64,000 bases of DNA from Thalassobaculum fulvum. Lineage in GTDB: Bacteria > Pseudomonadota > Alphaproteobacteria > Thalassobaculales > Thalassobaculaceae. Position 1 is the first letter of the stretch. The number at the start of each line of letters is the position of its first letter. The stretch spans positions 186,001-250,000 of the forward strand of contig NZ_BMZS01000009.1 of NCBI RefSeq assembly GCF_014652915.1, written 5' to 3'. The notes below the pieces were generated by a model. That model was not told the origin of the DNA. It was given only the letters and a program-made list of their open reading frames with translations, and ran no database searches. A program made the position numbers and the translations under genes. Below, one piece after another: positions 34,200 to 41,501 of this stretch.

Positions 34200-34879
34200 T
34201 GCGGGCCTCCCGTGCGGATCACCTCGATGACCTCGGCCACCCGCTTGGCGCGGCCTTCGTCGCGGCCCTGGTGGATGCCGTGCTGGTGGTAGGCACGCAT
34301 GCCGGGCTCGTAGACGATGTCGTAGCCGGCGGCGATCATCCGCTTGCCCCACTCGCGGTCCTCGACCCCGCGGATCTTCTCGTCGAACGGCTGGTCGCGC
34401 CAGATCGACTTGCGGATGGCGGAGTTGGCGTTGTGGAAGAAGTAGTCGAGGCGCTGGCGGACCCGCTCGTCGCGGAACGTGGTCCACAGGTCGCGGCGGT
34501 CGATCGCGCTGGTGTCGGGCAGCGGCTCCTGCCGGCCGTAGACCCCGCAGACCCGCGGGTCGCCCTCGGGGCCGAGATGGGCGTAGGCGTAGTCGGCCCA
34601 CAGTTCGTCGACCGGCACGCAGTGCGACGACAGCAGCACCACCACGTCGTGCCTGGCCGCCTCGATGCCGATGTTGAGGGCGCGGCCGTAGGAGAACTGC
34701 TCGCGGGTGATGTTGGTCAGGGTGCAGCCATAGGCCTCGGCGACCTCGATCGTGCCGTCGGTCGAGTCGTTGTCGACCAGCACCACGTCGATGTCGGGTA
34801 GCCGCTGGCGCCGGATGGCGGTCAGGCAGCGGCCGATCCAGTAGCGCTCGTTCTTGGCGCGCAGCACGACGCTGATCAC
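34196..34879 (-). CDS. GT2-family glycosyltransferase
   Basis: A 227-residue GT-A fold transferase: ISVVLRAKNERYWIGRCL at the start, VVLVDNDSTDGTIEVAEAYG (residues 32-51), and LSSHCVPVDELWADY in place of the usual DxD region. It resembles rhamnosyltransferase-like GT2 enzymes. The GTG at 34879 follows GGAGG by six bases and overlaps the SAF gene stop. Coupling suggests it uses the sugar made by this operon. Confidence 0.85.
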   Translation of the reverse strand: MISVVLRAKNERYWIGRCLTAIRRQRLPDIDVVLVDNDSTDGTIEVAEAYGCTLTNITREQFSYGRALNIGIEAARHDVVVLLSSHCVPVDELWADYAYAHLGPEGDPRVCGVYGRQEPLPDTSAIDRRDLWTTFRDERVRQRLDYFFHNANSAIRKSIWRDQPFDEKIRGVEDREWGKRMIAAGYDIVYEPGMRAYHQHGIHQGRDEGRAKRVAEVIEVIRTGGPQ

Positions 34880-35382
34880 GAGTCACCTCCATCGGCACCG
34901 GCGACCGGCGGGACCCCCACAGGATCCTCCGAGATCATCCCGAAGTCGACCGCGACCCCCTCGGCCATGGCGTACATCGCGCGTCGGCCGACCAGGTCGG
35001 GACCGTGCTCGGCGCCGATGCCGGTCCCGCCGATCACCTCGGCCAGGTCGGCTTCGGTCAGCACGGTGCCGACCGGGATCGCGCGCGCCGCCACCAGGGT
35101 CCGGCGGCTGCGGCGCAGCAGGTCCAGGCGGGCCACGGGCGACGGCTTGAACAGCAGGTCGCCGGGCAGGGCGAGCCGGCGCAGCCGGTCGAAGGCGTCG
35201 AGGTCGGTGCACAGGAACGCCGCCCGCACGCCGTCGGCGAGCAGCGGCGGCTCGGCCATGTGGTCGGCCGGGATCACCACGTGGTAGCGCGCCGCCACCT
35301 CGGCGAGCGATGCCGGCGTGGCCTCGTCGACGGTCTCGACCGTCAGCTCCGGCGCGTCGGCGGTCAGCAGGATGCGGCGCAT
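34876..35382 (-). CDS. Free-standing SAF-domain protein (NeuB C-terminal-like)
   Basis: A 168-residue protein. Residues 93-150 form a SAF/antifreeze-like domain (RRTLVAARAIPVGTVLTEAD, then GAEHGPDLVGRRAMYAMAEG) like the C-terminal domain of sialic-acid synthase NeuB/SpsE, which reaches into the neighbouring subunit's active site. Residues 1-90 are not a TIM barrel: they hold an alpha/beta stretch (HVVIPADHMAEPPLLADG, AAFLCTDLDAFDRLRRL) I do not recognise. Within the same operon the barrel role could be taken by the DAHP-synthase-like protein. It is 14 bases after the AroE-like stop. Confidence 0.72.
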   Translation of the reverse strand: MRRILLTADAPELTVETVDEATPASLAEVAARYHVVIPADHMAEPPLLADGVRAAFLCTDLDAFDRLRRLALPGDLLFKPSPVARLDLLRRSRRTLVAARAIPVGTVLTEADLAEVIGGTGIGAEHGPDLVGRRAMYAMAEGVAVDFGMISEDPVGVPPVAGADGGDS

Positions 35383-35396
35383 GGGGCGCGTCCCGG

Positions 35397-36281
35397 TCAA
35401 GCCGCCCGCATCGCCGCGCGGACGGCGTCCATCTCGAGCGCACCCGGAACGGCCTTGCCGAACGCGATCACCGCCTGGTCGAGATTCATGCCGAGGCCGT
35501 TGCGGGTCGCGAGGCCGCGGGCCGACGCCATCGCCAGCAGCGGGGTGACGTCGGGCTGGTAGATCACGTCGTAGACCGCCGCCGAGGCCGGCAGGGCCGC
35601 CAGGTCGGCCTCGGCGACCGGCGAGCCCTCGGGACCGGCGGCGTGGCCGATGGTGGTGGCGTTCACCAGCAGGTCGATCTTGCTCAGCACGTCGGCGCCG
35701 ACCGGCCAGTCGGCCACCATCGCCCCGAGCCTCCCCGCGACCGTCTCGGCGGTGGCGCGGGTCCGGTTGGCGACGGTCAGCTCGGTGACCCGGCCGGCCA
35801 GGAACGCCGCGACCGCCAGCCCGGCGCCGCCGAGGCCCAGCACCAGGGCGCGGCGGGTCCGCAGGGCGTGGCCGCCGCCGACCAGCTCCTCGATCTGCGA
35901 CAGCGCGCCGGCCCCGTCGGTATTGGCGCCGACCAGCGCGCCGCCGTCGCGGTAGATCGCGTTGACCGCGCCGATCCGGGCCGCCTCCGGCTCGACCCGG
36001 TCGAGCAGCGGCACCAGCGCCTGCTTGTGCGGCACCGCCACCGCCCCGCCGACGAACCGCGGGTCGGCCTTCAGGACCGCGACCAGGGCCGGCAGGTCTC
36101 CGGCGGTCACGTCCATCGGGTGCATGACGGCGTCGATGCCGGCGGCCTTGAACGCGGCGTTCCACAGCACCGGCGAGCGCGCGCCCTTCGACGGCGAGGC
36201 GCCGAGGATCGCGGCATAGCGCTCGGTCGCGATCTCGACGGCGTTGCCGATCGGCCCGGGGAATGCGGTTGCGCCCGGCAT
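35397..36281 (-). CDS. Shikimate dehydrogenase-like protein (AroE family), altered substrate site
   Basis: A 294-residue NADP-dependent dehydrogenase of the AroE family. Kept features are the catalytic Lys86 (VAVPHK), Asn107 (GAVNAI), Asp122 (GANTDGAG), the dinucleotide loop GLGGAGLA (149-156) with NRT at 172-174, and the C-terminal MNLDQAVIAFG Gln. The SxS pair that grips the shikimate carboxylate (HSxSP in AroE) is changed to GARSP, so one Ser is missing. This suggests a shikimate-like but different hydroxy/keto acid. It is two bases downstream of the DAHP-synthase-like gene, and both lie within a nucleotide-sugar operon rather than an aro cluster. Confidence 0.82.
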   Translation of the reverse strand: MPGATAFPGPIGNAVEIATERYAAILGASPSKGARSPVLWNAAFKAAGIDAVMHPMDVTAGDLPALVAVLKADPRFVGGAVAVPHKQALVPLLDRVEPEAARIGAVNAIYRDGGALVGANTDGAGALSQIEELVGGGHALRTRRALVLGLGGAGLAVAAFLAGRVTELTVANRTRATAETVAGRLGAMVADWPVGADVLSKIDLLVNATTIGHAAGPEGSPVAEADLAALPASAAVYDVIYQPDVTPLLAMASARGLATRNGLGMNLDQAVIAFGKAVPGALEMDAVRAAMRAA

Positions 36282-36283
36282 GG

Positions 36284-37207
36284 TCAGGCGTCGACCGTGC
36301 GCCCGATCGCCTCGGCCACCGGGCGGCAGGCCTTCATGATGTCGTCGAACTGCTCGAGGCTGGAGCACTGCAGCGGGTCGACCGCGGCGTTCTTCGGGTC
36401 CGGGTGGACCTCCAGCATCAGGCCGTCGGCGCCGGCGGCGATCGAGGCCAGCATCATCGACTTGACCCAGGGCTGCCAGAAGGTGGCGTGGCTCGGGTCC
36501 GACATGATCGGCAGGTGGGTGATCTCCTGCGCCGCCGGGATCACCTGCAGGTCGAGCAGGAACCGCGAGGTGGCGCGGTGGGTATGCGGGGCGACGACGC
36601 CGCGCTCGCACAGCACGATCTTGGTCGGCTGGTTCAGCCGGTCGTGCTCCAGCGCGATGTACTCGGCCGCCATCAGCCAGTCCCGCAGGCTGTTGCCGAA
36701 GCCGCGCTTCAGCATGACCGGCATGCCGGTCTTCCCGACCTCGGTCAGCAGCGGGTAGTTCTGCATGTTGCGGGTGCCGATCTGCAGCATGTCGCAGTTC
36801 TTCGCGACCAGGTCGATCTTCGAGATCTCCATGACCTCGGTCACGACCGGCAGGCCGGTCTCCTTCTTGGCGACCTGCAGCCACTCCAGGCCCTTCTCGC
36901 GGGTCTCGAAGAACTTGGCCGAGCGGTACGGGAAGGTCAGCGGCTTGAAGGCGCCGCCGCGCAGGAAGTGCGCGCCCGCCTTCTTGATGCCGATCGCGGT
37001 CTTCACGATCAGCTCCTCGTTCTCGACGGTGTTCGGACCGGCCATCACCGGCACCAGCTTGCCGCCGAACTCGACGCCGCCGCACTCGAAGGTGGTGCGG
37101 TGGTCGGGGCTCCGCTTGGCGACCAGCGGGATCTTGTTCTGGATGTCGTCCTCGGTCAGGTCCTTGCCCGGGAACTTGTTGTCGACGCCCATGTTGGAGC
37201 CGGTCAT
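36284..37207 (-). CDS. DAHP/KDO8P-synthase-family aldolase, divergent
   Basis: A 307-residue TIM-barrel enzyme condensing phosphoenolpyruvate with an aldose, closest in pattern to type I-beta DAHP synthase. Seen: RGGAFKPLTFPYRS (83-96), MLQIGTRNMQNYPLL, MLKRGFGNS, the CERG motif at 200-203, DPSH with His240, EVHP with Glu266 and Asp277. Two changes stand out. The metal-binding Cys (GPCSVE) is Asn59 here (MAGPNTVEN), as in metal-independent KDO8P synthases. The E4P-binding KPRT is KPLT (88-91), losing its Arg. It likely makes a 3-deoxy-ulosonic acid other than DAHP. It heads a coupled block with the AroE-like gene. Confidence 0.84.
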   Translation of the reverse strand: MTGSNMGVDNKFPGKDLTEDDIQNKIPLVAKRSPDHRTTFECGGVEFGGKLVPVMAGPNTVENEELIVKTAIGIKKAGAHFLRGGAFKPLTFPYRSAKFFETREKGLEWLQVAKKETGLPVVTEVMEISKIDLVAKNCDMLQIGTRNMQNYPLLTEVGKTGMPVMLKRGFGNSLRDWLMAAEYIALEHDRLNQPTKIVLCERGVVAPHTHRATSRFLLDLQVIPAAQEITHLPIMSDPSHATFWQPWVKSMMLASIAAGADGLMLEVHPDPKNAAVDPLQCSSLEQFDDIMKACRPVAEAIGRTVDA

Positions 37208-37253
37208 CGCCGTGGCCTCTTGTCGCTTTTGCACTTCCGGAAGGTTCGCAGTC

Positions 37254-38174
37254 TTATCGCGGCGGCCGCGGGGTCGCAATGCGTAACGCCGTCTCGGCGC
37301 CGAATCGAGTCAGTGCCTCGCCGGTGTCGTCGGCGACGAAACCGAGCGCTTCGGCGCCGGCCGGGTCGATGGTCGGCGACGGGTGTCCGGCCGGCCGCAG
37401 GTCGAGCCGGCATTCCACGCCGAGGCCGGCCGCCACCGCCTCGACCGCGGCGCGCACCGGGATCGGCGGGCGCGACGCCAGGGAAACCGCGCGGAAACCG
37501 GACGGCGGCGCGGCCAGCAGGTGCCCGACGAAGGCGGCGACCGAGTCGGCGTGCACCACCGCGTTGTACGGGCCGTCCGGGTTGAACACCGGCACCGTCT
37601 CGCCGGCGGCCAGGCGGGCGGCGATGGTGGCCGGGAAGTTGTCGTGGCACCCGGGGCCGATCACCGCCGGCAGCCGCAGCGCGACCGCGCCGGCCAGGCG
37701 GCCGTCGGCGACCGCCGCGGCGATCGCCTGCTCGGCGGCCAGCTTGGAACGGCCGTACGGCGTGTCGGGGTCGGGCCGGGTGGCGTCGTCGATGACCTCG
37801 ACGGCCGGCCGGCCGATCGCGGACTGCGACGACATGTAGATCAGCGGTGCCCGGGTGCGCGCCGCCAGCGCAACCGCGCCGCCGGCCAGCGCGGCGTTGG
37901 TCGCGACCAGGACCTCGGGATCGCCGATTCGCGCCGGGATCGCGGCCGCGCAGTCGACCACGGCGTCGACCGAGAGCCGGTCCGGTGCCGGCCGGGTCCC
38001 GTCCCATCCCAGGGCCTCGACGTCGGGGCCGAAACCGGCCGGGACCGTTCGTCCGAGCGCGGTTACGCGGAACCCGGCGGCCGCCAGGACCCGCGCGATC
38101 CAGGCGCCGAGAAAGCCGCCGGCGCCGGTCACGGCCACCCGTCGGACGATTGTGTTGGATCGGGGCTGGGCCAT
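37254..38174 (-). CDS. NAD(P)-dependent epimerase/dehydratase (extended SDR)
   Basis: A 306-residue extended short-chain dehydrogenase. The nucleotide loop is VAVTGAGGFLGAWIARVL (residues 13-30), and the catalytic YGRSK follows the SSQSAIG Ser about 16 residues earlier; both fit the S-Y-K triad. It probably reduces or epimerises a nucleotide sugar. It is the first gene of the operon, transcribed away from the methyltransferase at 38271 and ending 46 bases before the aldolase start. Confidence 0.85.
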   Translation of the reverse strand: MAQPRSNTIVRRVAVTGAGGFLGAWIARVLAAAGFRVTALGRTVPAGFGPDVEALGWDGTRPAPDRLSVDAVVDCAAAIPARIGDPEVLVATNAALAGGAVALAARTRAPLIYMSSQSAIGRPAVEVIDDATRPDPDTPYGRSKLAAEQAIAAAVADGRLAGAVALRLPAVIGPGCHDNFPATIAARLAAGETVPVFNPDGPYNAVVHADSVAAFVGHLLAAPPSGFRAVSLASRPPIPVRAAVEAVAAGLGVECRLDLRPAGHPSPTIDPAGAEALGFVADDTGEALTRFGAETALRIATPRPPR

Positions 38175-38219
38175 CGCGGTACCTTCGGCGAATCCGGTTC
38201 GGCTCCCTATTAGCACGGG

Positions 38220-38242
38220 CTCGGCCGGGTCGCCCGGCCGAG
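38220..38242. promoter_or_regulatory. Perfect 10-bp inverted repeat in the divergent sugar-operon promoter region
   Basis: Arms CTCGGCCGGG and CCCGGCCGAG with a three-base loop, 28 bases before the methyltransferase ATG and 46 bases from the epimerase start. It is either an operator between the two divergent operons or a leader hairpin on the plus-strand transcript. Confidence 0.45.
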
Positions 38243-38270
38243 GAAGCGAGCCGCCCACGAACGACCTTGC

Positions 38271-39443
38271 ATGACCGAGCCCAGATCCGACGTCTGCCCC
38301 CTTTGCGAAGCTGATCGCGCCCCGGTCGTCTACGACACGATGGCCCAGATGTTCTGGGTCGTGGCGGACCCCGCTCTCACCGACCGTTTCGCCCCGGTAC
38401 GGCTCCGGCAGTGCCGGACCTGCGGACACGTGTTCAATCTCGCGCTGTCGCCGGAGACGATCGCCGAGATCTACCGCCGGCAGACCGCGACCAACCGGCC
38501 GGTCTCGGCCGACATGCACAAGCGCTACCAGACCCTGCTCGACTTCCTCGGCCGAGAGCGCCTCGTCGGCAAGCGGATCCTCGAGGTCGGGGGCGGCACC
38601 GGCAGCCTGGCGCGGCTGCTCGCCGACCTGGGCGCCGCGGTCACGGTGGTTGAGCCGAACGACGAGCTGCCGGCCCTGCTCGGCGACCAGGCCGAGCGGA
38701 TCCGGGTGGTGAACGACTTCTTCGGCCCCGACACCGTCGACGAGACCTTCGACGGCGTGATCTGCCGGCAGGTGGTCGAGCACATCGCCGACGTGCGGCC
38801 GTTCGTGCGGGCCCTGGGCGATGCGGTGGCGCCGGGCGGCTTCGCCTATGTCGAGGTGCCGACCCTGGAGTTCATCGCCGACGCCGGGGCGTACATGGAG
38901 GTGCATGTCCAGCACCTGCACTATTTCGACGCCGCGGCGCGCCGGCGGCTGCTGGCCGATGCCGGCCTCGAGGTGACCGGGTCGCTCGACATCATGCAGG
39001 GCCACGACGTCGGCATCCTGGCGCGGCCCGGGCGCCCGGCCGTGGAGGACCGCAACCCGGCGCCGAGCGCGATCGACCGGGTCGGCGACCGGCGGCGGGC
39101 GCACGAGGCGTTCCTCGCCGCCTTCGACGGCGCCCCCGACCGCACCGCGGTGTACGGCGCGACCTCGCAGGGCGTGACCTTCTACAACCTGTTCGCCGAG
39201 GGCGCGGCGCCGACGCGGTTCGTCGACGACAACCCGGACTACGGCGGCCGGTTCGCCTACGGCCGCGGCGGGACCGCCACCATCCATCCGCGCAGCGACG
39301 CGCTGCTGGCGGGGCTCGACCACGTCTTCGTCGGGGCCTACCACCACCAGGCGGCGATCTCGGCGAAGCTGAAGGACGACGGGTATCGCGGGACGGTCTG
39401 GTCGACGGATCCGCGACTGCCGACGATCGAGCGCGTCCGCTGA
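38271..39443 (+). CDS. Sugar C-methyltransferase-like protein with zinc-binding N-terminus
   Basis: A 390-residue protein in three parts: a Cys4 zinc site (CPLCEAD at residues 9-15 and CRTCGHVF at about 46-53), a SAM-binding domain (ILEVGGGTGSLARLLADLG, then VICRQVVEHIADVRPFVRAL), and a C-terminal domain with AVYGATSQGVTFYNLF and FVDDNPDYGG. This layout is that of TylC3/NovU-type sugar C-methyltransferases, which act on TDP-keto-sugars. It begins the plus-strand half of the island. Confidence 0.85.
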   Translation: MTEPRSDVCPLCEADRAPVVYDTMAQMFWVVADPALTDRFAPVRLRQCRTCGHVFNLALSPETIAEIYRRQTATNRPVSADMHKRYQTLLDFLGRERLVGKRILEVGGGTGSLARLLADLGAAVTVVEPNDELPALLGDQAERIRVVNDFFGPDTVDETFDGVICRQVVEHIADVRPFVRALGDAVAPGGFAYVEVPTLEFIADAGAYMEVHVQHLHYFDAAARRRLLADAGLEVTGSLDIMQGHDVGILARPGRPAVEDRNPAPSAIDRVGDRRRAHEAFLAAFDGAPDRTAVYGATSQGVTFYNLFAEGAAPTRFVDDNPDYGGRFAYGRGGTATIHPRSDALLAGLDHVFVGAYHHQAAISAKLKDDGYRGTVWSTDPRLPTIERVR

Positions 39444-39472
39444 TCCGGGCTCGCGGAGCCGAGGGGGCCGTC

Positions 39473-40456
39473 ATGACAGAACCGGTTGCGCCTGATCTCT
39501 GGACGACCGCCGTGATGGACGCCGGCGGCCGGTACGGCATCCACCCGTCCTGGCGGGGCTACGAGGCGCCGATCGACTACCGCATGTTCGAACCCGAGCC
39601 GGTCGAGGCGGCGCGTCTGACCAGGAAGTACGAGGGGCATCCGGACATCGCCGTCATGCCGTTCGCGCTGGGGGCGGTGCCGGACACCACCATCGACCTG
39701 TTCATCACCGCGCATCACGGCTACATAGGCGCCACGCCGCCCAACCCGGCCAGTCTCTGGTTCGGCGAGGTGCGGCCGGAGGAAGGAACGGTTCAGGGGT
39801 CGATCACGGTGCCCGCGACGACGCTCGACGCCTATATCGACGCCAACGGGGGCCGCGCCGACTTCCTCAAGATCGACGTGGAGAGCCACGAGCTGCGGGT
39901 ACTGGAGGGGGCCGGGCGCGCCCTCGACCGGGCGCTCGGCGTGCGGGTCGAACTGCAGTTCGACGACTCGTTCGTGGGCCAGACCGCCTCCTCGATCTTC
40001 CACCACATGATCGACGAGCGCGACTTCCGGCTCATGCGATTCGACTACGACGGCAAGGGACAGGCGCTGAGCTACCTGACCGTCGACGGCAACTACGGCA
40101 CGTTGTGCGGCTGCGACGCCCTGTTCGTGCGCAAGTTCCCGTCGATCGAGGCCTGGGGCGGCGAGGAGACCGCGGCCGGGCTGGTCAAGCTGGCGGTGTT
40201 CGCGCTGCGCAATGGGATGCCGGATTTCTCGGTGGTGTGCCTGAACCGGCTGCACGCCACCGGCTGGCGTGTCGGGGACGAGGAGCCGGAGGTCCACCGC
40301 TACCTGCGCAAGCTCTTCATCCTGGCGGCGGCCCGGTTGCGGCTGCAATCCTGGGATCTGTACGATCTGGCCGTCGACGACTACCGGCGCTTCTTCGGCA
40401 TGCAGATGCCGACGCGCCACGAGATCTACGAGAGCGAGTGGCTCAACCCGAACTGA
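39473..40456 (+). CDS. FkbM-family methyltransferase
   Basis: A 327-residue protein containing an FkbM methyltransferase core: VMPFALGAVPDTTIDLFI, TVPATTLDAYIDANG, then DFLKIDVESHELRVLEGA (residues 131-148), the signature of the family. A C-terminal extension of about 110 residues is of unknown role. Such enzymes O-methylate sugars or lipids in surface-glycan clusters. GAGGGGG precedes the ATG. Confidence 0.85.
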   Translation: MTEPVAPDLWTTAVMDAGGRYGIHPSWRGYEAPIDYRMFEPEPVEAARLTRKYEGHPDIAVMPFALGAVPDTTIDLFITAHHGYIGATPPNPASLWFGEVRPEEGTVQGSITVPATTLDAYIDANGGRADFLKIDVESHELRVLEGAGRALDRALGVRVELQFDDSFVGQTASSIFHHMIDERDFRLMRFDYDGKGQALSYLTVDGNYGTLCGCDALFVRKFPSIEAWGGEETAAGLVKLAVFALRNGMPDFSVVCLNRLHATGWRVGDEEPEVHRYLRKLFILAAARLRLQSWDLYDLAVDDYRRFFGMQMPTRHEIYESEWLNPN

Positions 40457-40475
40457 CAGCACCGAGTTCCGAGAA

Positions 40476-41501
40476 ATGACGAATCCCGACGAACCGGCCC
40501 GGCCGACCCTGTACGCCGTCTACGACCTGGGTCGTGCGCCGGTCACGTTCGACGTCCTGCACTTCTATGCCTTGGCCCATGTCTGGACCGAGCGGTCGGG
40601 ATTCGCCGGCTATCACATGGTCTTCGTGCTCGGCGACGGCGACGGGTTCCGGCACCTGACGCCCAAGGACAACGCCCTGGACCGCGAGCAGAAGATGTGG
40701 CGGTTGCGGCACATCCACCTGCAGCATGCCTCGATCTCGCGCCGCTGCCTCGGGGTGTCGTTCTTCGAGCGCCGCGCCGACCTCGCCAATCTGCTGCGGG
40801 CGGTCCACCCGAAGCAGATGTTCCCGCCCAACTACACGGTCGAGAAGCCGAACCACGCCTTCATGCTGCACCAGCTGTTCGGGATGAATCCGACCGGCGC
40901 CGAGAACCACGTGTTCGAGCCGACTCCGGCGGCGTTGCGGAACGTCGACGAGTGGCTGGCGAACCGGACCGATGGCAAGCCGCCGGTGGTGATGACCCTG
41001 CGGACCTCGAAGGCGGAACCGAAGCGTAACTCGCAGATCGAGGAGTGGATCGCGGCAGCCAGGCACATGCAGGACCGCGGGTTCGCGCCGGTCGTGATGT
41101 GCGACACCGACGTCACCCTGGCCGGCCTGGACACCAAGCTGTTCGAGGATCTGCCGGTGTTCGGGATCGGCGGGCTCGACGTCGAGCTGCGGCTGGCGAT
41201 GTACCGTCGGGCCTACCTGAACTTCGCCGACAACGGCGGACCGCCGCTGCTGAACTTCTTCATGCCGGACTCCAAGCTGCTGCTGTTCCTGCCGGTGGAG
41301 AAGCTGCCGGAGGTGGCCAGACAGGGCGGGCTGCCGCGGATGGCGCAGCTGCTCGGGGTCGAGCCGTACGGCGACTTCCCGATGGCGACCCCGGTTTGCC
41401 GCTTCGTGTGGCGGCCCGACAACCGGGACATCATCATCGAGGAGTTCGAGAAGACGGTCGCGCTGATCGGAGAGCCGCCGGCCGCCGGGGCCGCGCAGTG
41501 A
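40476..41501 (+). CDS. Unrecognised protein, possible GT-B glycosyltransferase
   Basis: A 341-residue soluble protein I cannot assign. There is an early VYDLGRAPVTFDVLHFYALA, then a central VVMTLRTSKAEPKRNSQIEE followed by WIAAARHMQDRGF, and a donor-site-like AYLNFADNGGPPLLNFFMPD. This order resembles a GT-B donor half. Its stop overlaps the GTG of the next GT4 gene, so it is coupled to glycosyltransferase synthesis. The ATG at 40476 follows the FkbM gene by 19 bases. Confidence 0.6.
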   Translation: MTNPDEPARPTLYAVYDLGRAPVTFDVLHFYALAHVWTERSGFAGYHMVFVLGDGDGFRHLTPKDNALDREQKMWRLRHIHLQHASISRRCLGVSFFERRADLANLLRAVHPKQMFPPNYTVEKPNHAFMLHQLFGMNPTGAENHVFEPTPAALRNVDEWLANRTDGKPPVVMTLRTSKAEPKRNSQIEEWIAAARHMQDRGFAPVVMCDTDVTLAGLDTKLFEDLPVFGIGGLDVELRLAMYRRAYLNFADNGGPPLLNFFMPDSKLLLFLPVEKLPEVARQGGLPRMAQLLGVEPYGDFPMATPVCRFVWRPDNRDIIIEEFEKTVALIGEPPAAGAAQ

